The position numbers and the translations under genes are program-made. From Serinus canaria (lineage: Eukaryota; Chordata; Aves; Passeriformes; Fringillidae), in assembly GCF_022539315.1 (NCBI RefSeq), contig NC_066314.1, forward strand, positions 44,205,180-44,269,179: DNA of 64,000 nt. Reading direction: 5' to 3'. Numbering within the stretch: the stretch's first letter is position 1; every line of letters begins with the position of its first letter. Below the pieces are notes generated by a model. That model did no database searches. It saw only the letters and a program-made list of their open reading frames with translations, and was not told where the DNA came from. Shown here in pieces: positions 1-11,736 of this stretch.

Positions 1-3000
1 CCTGTTTCTCAAAAACTAGAGAAGTAAAATTAAGGTATTTGTTTTGCATCAGTTTATTAAAACATGCTCATGTGGCAGGCACTGTAAATAGTTTTTAAAA
101 TTATAGTGATAATGTTTTCTAGAGTGATACAATCATTTACCATGATGCTTTTTAGTGCTTTGCACTAGAACATCTTGATAGTGTGCATTAATGATAGTGT
201 GGATGTCAAATAACTGCTGAAGAAAAGATGCCTGAGGTGCTGAGCAGGGTAAATTGAGCTGAGATAAAATAAAAATGTTTCTGACATCACAGTGACTTTT
301 ACAAGGGCATTCAGAAATCAGTGCATTTTTAAGTCCTGCAGGTCCTACTGAGGTAGAAATTATCTGGAGAACTTTACTCATCACTTACGGGGGGACTGTT
401 TTACCTAATGCATATGCACCTGTAAATGCCAAAATCTCTTTCCCTCTGAAAAGTTATTGTGCACATTAAATGCAGGGGTTGCACAGCCCTAGGGTTAAAA
501 AAAAAAATCCTTAGGCAACACAGGACACTTAAGGAACTTGGAAACCTTACCATAATTGTCACATTTTGTATTAATGAAGGTTGAACTAGCCATTATCTTG
601 TATTTTCTTTTTCCTCTCTATAAATATCTCCTGTGGTTTGCATTATTCAGTAATCTAATTGTGGCTACTTTTGAGGTATTACAGCTTGAAAATAACAGTC
701 AAAGTAAATGACAGAGATGTACCAAATTATTATAATACAGGTGCTACAGGAATTCATAGAACAGAAAAAACACAAGGAGTAAATTTATATAATAATGATG
801 CCTGAGGAACTATTAGTATCAAAGTCTAGCAAATTCATCTACTCACTGAATACTACAGTGTTGAATAGCTTCAGGCTACTGTTGATATTCTTTAACTCCA
901 CAGTTGATTTGTCATTGGGCAACTGGCCTTTTAAAGGGAATTAGATTCAGCCTAACTACTGATATCAACTGTTTACTTCCAAAATGCTATAGTAATTTCA
1001 GTTACTATAATGCAGTAATCACCTCAGATTAGATGGCAAATTAAAAAAAATAGAAAAGTAAAATAAAATAATAAAAAAACATTAACATAAAATGCAGTCA
1101 CCAGGCCAAAGCTGGGTAACAAATGTATTACTGAGAAAGTTAATAAAGCACAGAGACATCCCTGGGCTGTAAGAGAAGTGCAGTGTAGGTGTTACCAAAT
1201 CATCCAGACTCCAACAGGGTGAACCTGAAAAGTCATCCTATGACACTTACAAACAGCAACATCTTCAAGCCTTCCAAAACACACTGGGACCTCTTACAGC
1301 TCTCTTAGGGAGAGAGGATAATTTTGGTCTGAACCTCCCAAGGTCCCTTTGCTTCGAAACAACCCTGAAAATATGTTCCACCACTTGTAGCCTCAGGGCA
1401 AAACACTTTTCCTTGAGGAAGGTTCCCACAGCTCCCTGTCTGCAAACTTCTCAGGGTCGAAGCGCCAGACTGTCTCTCTCCTTTTGAATGTCTCGCTTCC
1501 ATATTAATAGCTACAGAGTCCCAGGGAGGAAGTATCACCTGTCGAAGGAGTTTAAAGACCTGAAATTCCAGCACCATTGCTAAAAGATATGCCTTGACCT
1601 ACTCCCACTTAATGTTTTTCCTTTCTTCTTGCTTTCTTCTTCTATTGCTCTCAGCTGCTGCCTTTCTCTTATTATAAGCAGGACCATTATCTCTTTATCT
1701 CAGATCTCTGTTGTACCCAGTGTACATAATTGCCACCATCAACCCTTAATTTTCTGACTCAGAAAATGTAAGTCAGAGGCTTGAGGGAGCTCCACCTGCA
1801 CTGCAGAGATCTGCCAGGGCCCTTCACCTTCCCATTCAGCACTCCCACTCTCTGCCTTCTATTTCAGTTACTGCTCCAAAGAACAGCTCAGATAATGGAA
1901 ACTGTAGGAGCAGTAAGGTTAGCCACCACACTTGCCTCTGCTAGAAGTCTTAATTTTTAAACAGTGCAAAAGCTTTTCCAAAGATAAGGAAAAAAAAAAA
2001 ACCCAAAGCAATCAACCAGCCCCTTCCCAGCTCCCCCTCCCTGCCAAAAAAAAACCCACCTTGAGAATTAAGACTTTTTTCTCTAGAAAAGGAGACTGGA
2101 ACTCTGCTTTTAATGTCTGAAGGTAGCCAGCATTACTATCAGGCATGGAGCTGGAGCTACACACTAGTCAGTGTTGCTGTTATCAAAGGTAAGTTTATTC
2201 TACTTTAAATCTGAGAAATAAAGGCTGGGGACTAAAGTTGCCACAGGTAACTTTATCCTCTTCTTGGCCCAAAACCCCTGACCACAACAAACATATATGA
2301 AAGTGAAAGTATCTTTTTTAGGAAGGATTCTGAAGAAGGTATTATTTTAATTTTTCATGTATTTTCATCTTCTGTCCAGACTGTCACTATCCTGAGCAAC
2401 CTCTGGGGATTTACTTGAGAGACCTACTTCCACCAGTGTTAAAGGCATGATTTTTTTCCTCTTAAGGGAAGTCAGGCCTCTGGAGGACTCTACTCATAAA
2501 CATCACAGGCCCTTAGGAGGCTGCAGACCATTTTCCTTTCCTCTCATGTCCCTTCACTCCTTTGTTCTGTCTTTGCCTTCTTGTCCAGGGCTTTCTGTGA
2601 ATATCTGTATTCTGTCTGGGCTCCCTCCTCTTCTGCCTTGAAAAGAGAATACCAGTCACATGCTCTTTTCCATCCTGTACAACTATAACAGAAGTTGTAC
2701 TATCATCTACTATACTTCCTCCTCCTTCTATGCCAAATACCACATCTTAAAGCCCTTGAACTTTCCAAGGCAAATCACAGTTTCTGCATCCCATTAACAA
2801 TAGTCTCTCCCCTCCTGTCATCTCCATGCCTATAAATTCCCAGATCCTTCACTCTGTGCACCTGTGGTACTGTGAATACTGGCCATTAAATGTGCACCCA
2901 CACTACCCGATCAAAAAAGCACAGCGTGATCCCAGATACACTGAGTCTGGAGACAGACTGTTCTGGTACATCCTTCTGCTGTAGTTACATTGTTTTGGTA

Positions 3001-6000
3001 TTTCCACGCTGATCAGTGCTATGCCAAGTGGCTAAGCCTGATTAGAGGTGGCTCAGATGCTGCATCTGGTGTCAGGTCAGAACTGGCAACAGAGTCATGT
3101 GACCTCTCACTCTAATGGGAATTTGGCATTACGGCTCCGATCAACTCATTTCCTTCTCTTCTTATGCTTTCCTGAAAACACACCAATTCTCACTGTCCCT
3201 GAACGATCAAACTCCTACAAACTCTAGATCATATAAATGCTGAAAAGGGCTAGGTGGGTATTGCTGGGACAGCTGAACAAACAGGAGGAACACTATTACA
3301 GTAGGATAGACATTACTCTCAGACATGCATCTTAGTATGTGTTCTAAGGAAATTATTATGGGTTTTCTGGAGGGACCATGCATATCTGCTGCATGCTAAG
3401 GGTAGGCTCTCTATTCTCTCAGCCTCTGAGAATGACTGTAATGAAACAGTGTGAACAGAGCCATCACATTGAGTCCTGCAGTCAGTGACTGATCTGCTGC
3501 CTACCAGCCAAGCTGCACAGACACAGTGGTCTCTGGCTGAGGGACAGCATTTCCATGTAGATGACCTATGGAGGGTAGCCTAGAAAACATGGAGGCTCCT
3601 AGGAAAGTACATGATCCATTAAGTTTATAATTTTAAGGAAATAAACCAAAGATATAAAGGATGTTGTTATTCTAGACCTGGAGAACACTTCTTGTAATAG
3701 AGCTTACTGAAGTAGTCCTTTTTTCTTAACTAAAATCATGAGATGAACAAAATAGGGCATAGGCCCTATTTTTAAACCTTAACCTGGAAACTGATATACC
3801 ATGCCAAATGCACTGGCATGTTTTGTTAGGTATTTGTAATCACTGCAGTTTTGTCCTTAATGTTAATGGTACTGAGGAGACACAAAAAATCTTCACCTCT
3901 TGAAGACAAACAGAAGATGTAGTTCTGCAACAAGTAAAAAATATTTAACTTGTGGCTTAAAGTTTGTAAGCATTTCCCTCTCCTCTGTTTGCAAAGTGGA
4001 GATAGCAGTGGTGTCTTAAACTGTCTTCAAGTCTAGATATTTTAAAAAACAACTCTCCAGAGATGGAGAGATTGCTTTTCATCCTGCTTAAAAAGAAAAT
4101 TTTTTTCCCAATTAGCAAAGTAGTCTATGGCTATAAAAGAAAAACAGTGTAATCAGAGCAGATCCGTACTGTGAAACAACTAGTCAGGGGGACCAGATAT
4201 TCACATAATACACATTTTGCGGGTTTTACCTAGTCTGTTCCTGGAGACTGAATGTCTGGTATCAGATGGAGGATGTCAGATGTGCTTGTGGAGAGCGCAC
4301 TTCAGCTGAGGTTCATTCAGAGCCAGTCCAGCTCAGGCGCTAAAGATCATTCTGAAACATAAAACAAGTGCAGAACGGGAGATACTACAAAGGTCTGCTC
4401 TTGATCACAACCAAACTACTAATGTAGATGCACCTCCAAATTATCATGGAATATTTCTAGTCATGTTTTAAACCTAGTGATTATGTTTCTGATGACAAAA
4501 TTATATCTCAGTTATTTTTTGTGCTAATCCAGATGGATGTATAATGCTTTACTTCAGAGAAGTTCTGTCTGCCTTCTTCAAGGAACCATTCTGTCAGCCT
4601 TATAATGGAATTATATGGGTACAGCATAACAAAATTTTCTTCTTTAAGGATAAATTATAAAGCAAGTCTATTGCTAACAATACAGAAGAAGGAATACAAT
4701 CTACCCATTTACTTTGATTCTATAAAGGTAAATACCATGGTTTTGTCTCTAAATGTAATATATATGCCAGAGTATATGAAGTGGATCCACTGAGTAAAAA
4801 GCTAGCTATTTTAATGTATCCATCTCTAACAGATGAAGAGCCATATGTCCACCTGAAAACATTTTAGTAAAATTTTCAAAACTTGCTACCAAGGTTTCAT
4901 CTACATTAGTGAGGCCAAGACCTAACCAGTTTTTGTTAATGCATCAATTAAACATGGTAAAGTGCTAATAGCAATTTCTGTTTTTCCTAAGGTGTCATCA
5001 TGTAGAGAAAAGACAATTGTTCACTTTTATTAATTTGAAATTCTGAGGGAGAAAAGGGTAAAGATTATAGTTTTATTCTTCTTTTCACATGTATGTAATA
5101 TGCAAAACAATGACTTGTTCTTAATTTTCCAAAATTCTAAAGTATTAAGATAAAAGTTCACAATTACATAATTACATATATAATTATTAGAAATAATACA
5201 TATAAAAAGATCAGAATGGTTTATATAATTTAAAAAATTACCTAGAAAACATAATTACATAGAATAGTTTTAAAGTATTGAAAAATATGAAAATCCAAAT
5301 AACTATGTGAAAACAGATAATTTTTTTCTACTTCCTTGAATAAGCAATGCTTAATAAAAAAATATAACTACTCTTCCACATTGTGTCATTTTCTACTGCT
5401 GACCTCCAGTCTGCTAAATCTCCTAGTCCAAGGTCAGGCTATTGTCCAAAACAATTTCTGTCAGCTGCTTGAAAAAACCTCAATCAGCAGATACTTTGAC
5501 CTTGGAGTGAAATATTCTTGCAAGCAAGTGCAAAACTAGTAAGAATAGAAAATGGAAGTAATGGTGTCAAAAAGTTTGAAAATTTATACTGTAATGCAGT
5601 AAGAAAAGGCCTGAGCAGAAATGCATTTATCTAAAAATATTGGAGGGCATCACCAGCTTATTTTAGGTGTCCTTTTGTTGCCAAAAGTTTATTCCTAGAA
5701 GAGGCTATTTTAATCCTGTGAGTACTCCCAGACCAAATGCATAACAGAGAAAGAGTCATGATAAGGATGCATTTGGCTACTCAGGAGTTATATATACAAA
5801 CAATAGTGTAATTTCCCCAGGATCATTTCTATCTACAGCGTTTGCAGCAGCTCAGAATTATAAACAGCAAATGTGCGTCAGGAGAATAGGAATAAAAATG
5901 CACTGTCATTCTTGGCTCCAGGAGAATTTGGGAAGATCTTCAGAACTAATTTATTTCTTGGAATAGGCTATACTTTCTTTCATTTAATGTTTGGCTTGAG

Positions 6001-9000
6001 GATATTTATGAAATGAAGAAAATGTATTTTAAACAAAACATGCCACTGCTTTTTTTTACAAAATCAAATCTAACTACTAGATGCCTACCAAGCAATCAGC
6101 TTAAGCTGAATGTAGCTAAAAGAGAAATAATTTACACACTCCATCTCTGCTACTTCACATTTCATGGCAAAAAACTACCTTGGCCATCTCTGCTCAATAA
6201 ATTGGATGTTGTCTTTAGCTAAGGACTCTCTCTAGCTTTTTTATAGATACATATAAGTGTTCCACATTTTTGAGTGTTTCTAAGATGCAGCTTCCATGCA
6301 CATCACTAAAAATCTTGTGCATACTTTCACTTTTTCATGATTGGAAGGGATTTACAAGGCTTTTTTTGCAAGATATCTTTACAGTTGCTCTAAACTAGGC
6401 TTAGGTGTAGCTTCTTCAGAAGAACCCCTATGGTTTCTTGAGATTTGAGACAAGATCTTTAAGTGAGACATGAACTTTCCTCCATAGTCTGTCTACAGAA
6501 CTGAAAATAGTACATTCTCAGATGAAATATTTGCAGGTTTCTAGAAGCCTTTGCAAAATAACCTCATCATCAGTTGAGGTCTACTTGAGTAGAATTTACT
6601 TGTAAGCCAGAATGAAGTATATATTATAAAAATTACCAGAATAACATGAACAAGCTCTCTCCTTGAAGCAATATTTCCATTTTTGAAAAGCCGCTCATGA
6701 ACTTTCATATTTCCAACTGTTACCTTTGGCACTTAAGTCCATAATGAAGATCTCAGTCCTCTTACAAATTCAGGCAGCTATATAAAACCCGTGCTGTATC
6801 TCCTTCCCCAAAGACTGCTTAACCCACTCAATGCATAACGATACAACTTGAGTGGGTGAGTCAAATCTCACAGATTGTTCACACAAATATTACACACTCC
6901 TACACTTTCTTTGCAGTGGGGAGAAAAATCAGCTGAACAAGATCACTTCTCCCAGATTTCTCCCATTTTCTGCAAGCCAACTGAGATTAATTTATATGCC
7001 TAAGAAATTTTTCCTACTGATAAAAGGAAACTTGGAAAACCTTTTGATCAGCATTCACACTTAGATTTTAAAAGAAAAAAACCCACTTTAATATACTGTA
7101 ATCTTGAAAGCTCTCACGTCATCTTTAGAGTTTGGCACTGAAGCCTTTCATATAATACAATGAAAACACAGAGACAACTGTCACCCCAAGCCTGAACACA
7201 GCTCTGTAAGAACCTGGCACTGGCATAGTTCTCAGTGACTGCAGTTCTTTCTTGTATTGATCACTCTTTTCCCTTCCTGGTACAACACTGACGAACTAGA
7301 TCAGAAAGGGAGCCAAGAACTGTTTTCAAGTAAAAACTTAGCATTTTCCTTCCTTAGCATTCACTTGCATTAGAACTGTCCCAGATCTGCTTTCATTATA
7401 TATTAAAAGATTATCAATTGCTTGTCAAAAGACACACATGTCTCAGCTATTGTTAATCTATGTCCCAGAGTTCAGAGACCTTGCCATTGTCTGACAAATT
7501 TTGTCTACTGCTCACTGACAGGAAGAGCACTGAAATATTTTACAAATATGTGTCACTGTCTCAGTAAAGAACTTGAACTGCTGCTTTGTTTTAAAAGCTG
7601 TATGGTGTCCTAAGTAAGCCATTCCTACCATCTTTTCACATTTCCGTAACTTTGCAATCAGGCATGGAGCTTCCTAGTTCAGAACATGTTTCTTCATGGT
7701 ACAGCAAAAAAATACAAATGCTGTCAAAACAGGACAGTGTATCTCTCAGCTCCTTGATAACTTTCCTACAGGAAGGTAGTAAGTAGCCCTTAGATAAGGG
7801 TGAGAATTCACAAATTCTGATTGAATGTAAATGCAAATTTAAGTAAGGCATCTGAGTCTAAAGACACTTTCTGTAAGCCACAAGCAGCTTTACCATAAGC
7901 AGCCCAGAAGCAAGGAGGTGGGAAGGAAATGCTGACTATAATCTCTCATAGCTGTCTATAAAGGTCCAGGATTCCCATGTGTCTCATTAGCTATAAGTAT
8001 AGACAAGTGCCACAGGAGCTCATAGCAAGAAGCTTTCAGGTCTACTGCCCTGCTCTGCTTCGTGTACAGCTAGTTATTTGAAAGGTACATTAATTCCAGC
8101 ATGTGTTTTGCCTCTGTAAACCCAGCACAAGTTCTTATTTTTCCCCCAGCCATTGGACAATTTCTTCATATCTATAAAGTGCCAGTGCTCCTGGCATTCA
8201 GCAGCTTAGTTCACTTCTTCCAGCTGTATGATGGCTTTTTATGGAGCTTTCTCAGGTAACTTAGAGCCATTGCTTTGATTCCCCTATAGCATGTGAATAG
8301 CAAATGCTGTACTGTCATATAAGACATTGTGTTTCCTTGACCTTGTTTTGCTTGACTAACTCACAAAGTGAATTTCTCTGTAAGAATTACTACATACCTG
8401 CTATTGCTTCTTTCTCTACATTTTCTTCTATTTTTTTGAATCCAACAATTCACTCCTGCTCAAAGGGGAATACCCTATCCAAAGGGGATTCCCACTGACT
8501 CTTAGGACCAGGCAGGCATATTGCAAGTACAGTAAATGGAGATCCCAGTTCTGAATATGTAGTACATAAGAGTGTTAAGCATTATTTAAAATTCTCATGT
8601 CTTCATTAGCCTATCAGCCTGAGATACTAGGTGATGGCACAGAATCCTTTCAGCTCAGACTATTTTTCCTGAAAGCATCAAGGAAGAGATGACACAAACG
8701 TAGCTCCTCCAAACCTCTGGGGACTGTCAAGTTACTCTGCAGAAGTCTGGTAATACAGCATCCATGACTGCTTCTTTTCTATGAATATCAAAAACCAAAG
8801 TCTATAGGCACCATAATTCAGATGTATATTTGCTACAAGCATCCTAGAAAGGGATCTGAACATGCATCTCAGAATTATCCAAAGGAAACAAACTTTGATT
8901 GATGTACTAGGTAGGGCTCAGCAGACGTTACCTCAGCCCCTGTACCCACATATCACCGAACACTCTTCCTGCCCAACTCTGCTGTGATCATGCAGTGTTT

Positions 9001-11400
9001 CCCCCCTTTGTTTGCTCTTAGTAACCACTGCTGGTTACACAAGTGCAACAGACACAGGAGAAGTAAGCAGGCAGCTTGATGAGTTAACAGCAAGGTTTTC
9101 CTCCTTTACAGCTCAAGGATACTCTTGGCCCCATAGCCATGAGAGCAAACACTTCCTATATGGGTTTTTACTAAATTAACTCTTTGTGGGTGCTTCTGTT
9201 TCTGAGGCAGCTTCCTTCTATCTGACCTGGTGGTCAGATAGAAGGAAGCTATACCCTCTCTGCTATACCCTCTCTCTTTGGGTGAGGGGATTTATACCTA
9301 AGTTCCATTTCTTGGGAAACTGTCTGTGCCAATGCTCCATAATCTATCCTACTTTCTCCTTAATGTTACTACAGTTCAGATTACTATCTAAATGTTCACA
9401 GACCAATGATGAATAAATCATTAGCTTTCCAGTCAACAGACACATATTTTTAGGGTGTAGGGGCCCTAATGTAATGTAATTTAAAAAATTGCTATAAAAT
9501 TTCCAAGTCATACAGGTATGCTCTATCTTTTGAGGAAATTATCCTATCATGGTTAAAAATTTCAGTAGCCATTCTTCTTCCTGTTTTGTATACACCAAGC
9601 TTTTCTCTGTAAAGATCAGGTAATATAAGCTGAATGCTTCTGAAGAATCTACACTCCTTCTGAAGTTAGATAGTTCTAATCATTTATCTATAAGCCTTTT
9701 TGACTTTTGGACCCAATTAAGTATCCAACACACTAAATGTTAGATGGAGGCTATCTGAAGTTTAAACTCCAGTCTTCCCCAGAACAGCATAATAGGAATC
9801 AATATTGTAAGCATCCAAAATTGAAATAACATACACACTATAGTGTTTGTGGTAGTGTAGTTCCTTGCTATGGTCCACCCTTGTTTCTGAGAGGGTCAGA
9901 ACTGCCCTCCATACATTAAACCTCCACCTAGCAGGGAATGCATACTTTGATCCTGTCGAACTCTGACCCAGAAATTTTAGACTGAACAATCTTCATGAGC
10001 TGGCTGACCAACTACGCCCTGGTTAACCTCCCAGTGGTTAAAGCTTTATCTTTACATAGCTCTGCAATCTTGCCCTCTGGGGAATGGCTATCCTCCCTTT
10101 CCCTTATTGTTTTCTGTGACTCAGTTTGTTTCTATGGCTGAAAAGCTAATCCAGATTGCAAATGTTATATTCACTCCACCATCTGCTACCCAAATATTAG
10201 AGATATGTAAAGTTTTACTCAGCAGTCTCGTTTCCAGTCTCTCAAGTTCCCCTTGAAGCTTCTAGGCACTGCTGGTTTGAAAACAGCACTCTCTGCATTC
10301 CATGAATGTGAATATCAGCCCTTTGGGATGCAGCACCATCTAGTGAAGCAAACTAGCTCAGAACTTCATAAGGACTTGAAACGGATGCCACCAGCAATGC
10401 TTACAGTGGGCACAGGCCACTTTTCCCAAGAGATCAGTGTTCTATTATTCATCTGATAACCATTAAAGGGAGTTTTTTGGTTAGCATGGCAAAGCACAGG
10501 CAAAATCTTTAAGTGTTGCAGTTGATGCTCTCCAAGCCAAGTTCTCATATTTCATTTGTTCTGTAAAATTTGTCTCTGAACACAGTGATTTCTAAATCTC
10601 TGCATCAAAATCTTTTTGCCATGTCTTATCATTGCAGACTTCCTTTTCTACCTCCTTCACAGATACCTGGGGAACCCACTCCCTCTTGTACTTTGTTTAA
10701 ATTTGCTCCCACCTAAATGCATAGCCATGGTCACTAGATCTTCCCATAATCTCACAATACCTGTTGGATAATAGATCCACACAACTCCCAGCAGGTAACA
10801 ACACTAAATCAATGTGTAAAATGAGTCAGACACGTTAGTCATAAATTAATCATATTTTTTCATCTTCCCAATTTTCCAAGGATGAATAGTATTTAGATGA
10901 TTCCCATGTCATTTCTTTGACCTTGCTAATGCAGTATTTTCTGATTCCAGTAAATCAGTGTGCTGATCCAGCTATTGGAAGGATAGTTATTTTGCTGTCA
11001 TCCATGAATGCACTTTTCAAGTGTTTCTTCACTTTACCCATCTCTATTGATCCTTTTCCTTGATTCACTGTCGAGAAATTGCCTCCGAAGGCCCTGGTTG
11101 CCAGGACACTGCTCACTTATCATATTTCTCTCACTTTCATGTTTTCAGTTCAGCTGTCCCTTACGCTCATCGTGCTGACGAACATGGCAACAAAATCAGC
11201 TTCCTTAACATCCCTCCCAATCCTCTTTACCATAGCGTCTGCAAAGAACTTCAAAACACATAGGTTGCTATAAGCACATCCTATAACATAAATACGGGCT
11301 GGTAGTTTCCTAGTTTGCCACCTTTTTTGTTTGTTTGTTTGAATAGACATAACCATTTAGAGCATAAGAACACTTTTACCTTTTATGCCCAGCCGTGCAT
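1..11400. other. 5' flank of CFAP54, no supported gene
   Basis: AT-rich intergenic sequence upstream of the CFAP54 promoter. Open frames on both strands are short (under about 91 codons), lack recognisable protein families and do not join through splice sites into anything I know. In mammals CDK17 lies upstream in the opposite direction, but I recognise no CDK17 exon here. The one clear structure is a perfect hairpin near 9.2 kb, listed separately. Unrecognised old transposons or distal enhancers cannot be excluded. Confidence 0.6.
9209..9250. repeat. Perfect 19-base inverted repeat (hairpin)
   Basis: AGCTTCCTTCTATCTGACC (9209-9227) and its exact reverse complement (9232-9250), spacer TGGT. 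A 14-base word GCTATACCCTCTCT is then repeated in tandem at 9248-9261 and 9262-9275, so the hairpin borders a small duplication. Confidence 0.92.
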
Positions 11401-11520
11401 CAGGCACAGCGACACAACATGCCAAGTGCCATCCCCAATGAAAGAGGCTGTGGAAAAGCCGCCCCCTGCGGTACCTCCCGCCTGGCCCCGGGCGGCCCCG
11501 CGGGGACGCTGCCCGCGGCC

Positions 11521-11533
11521 GTTGCCCGGAGAC
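11521..11533 (+). promoter_or_regulatory. Candidate RFX X-box
   Basis: GTTGCCCGGAGAC lies 37 bases upstream of the CFAP54 ATG. The left half GTTGCC is a perfect RFX half-site. The right half GGAGAC matches the GGYAAC half at 4 of 6 positions. RFX2/RFX3 X-boxes close to the start of ciliary genes are a known vertebrate arrangement, and CFAP54 is a motile-cilium gene, so the context fits. The imperfect right half keeps this a candidate. Confidence 0.45.
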
Positions 11534-11545
11534 AGCGACGCGCCC

Positions 11546-11563
11546 GGGCCGGGCCGGGCCGGG
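11546..11563 (+). promoter_or_regulatory. Candidate G-quadruplex next to the start codon
   Basis: Four GGG tracts separated by CC (GGGCCGGGCCGGGCCGGG) on the coding strand end six bases before the ATG at 11570. This satisfies the simple G3-N-G3 quadruplex rule with two-base loops. If transcribed it would sit in the 5' UTR at the initiating ribosome. It could equally be an Sp1-type GC-rich promoter element, or form a C-G hairpin instead because the loops are CC. Confidence 0.5.
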
Positions 11564-11569
11564 CTGAGC

Positions 11570-11736
11570 ATGGCGCAGCCCGCCGGGCCGCAGGCCCCGC
11601 ACGCCGCCTTCTTCGGGCCCGTGGCGCGGGGCAACCCGGTGGTGGACAGCTTCGAGGCCGAGCTGCGCCGCGTCCTGAGCTCCCTGCGGCGGCTGCGAGG
11701 CGCGGGGGAGGCCAAGCACGACCTGCACCGCCACGG
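11570..11736 (+). CDS. CFAP54: CFAP54 exon 1 (residues 1-56, start codon)
   Basis: The start ATG has A at -3 and G at +4, a strong Kozak context. The peptide opens MAQPAGPQAPHAAFFGPVA, then an Arg/Leu-rich helix FEAELRRVLSSLRRLRG. Donor CACGG|GTAGGG leaves two bases, completed as Gly by exon 2. The frame is open upstream with another in-frame ATG at 11438 in weak context (C at -3), so a 44-residue N-terminal extension is possible but less likely. Confidence 0.85.

Noticed and set aside
10329..10347. CTCF-like word CACCATCTAGTG on the minus strand
   Set aside because: Two core positions differ from the consensus. Too weak to report as a site.
1..11400. Exons of a neighbouring gene such as CDK17 in the 5' flank
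   Set aside because: No translated segment on either strand resembled a kinase or other known protein with splice sites.
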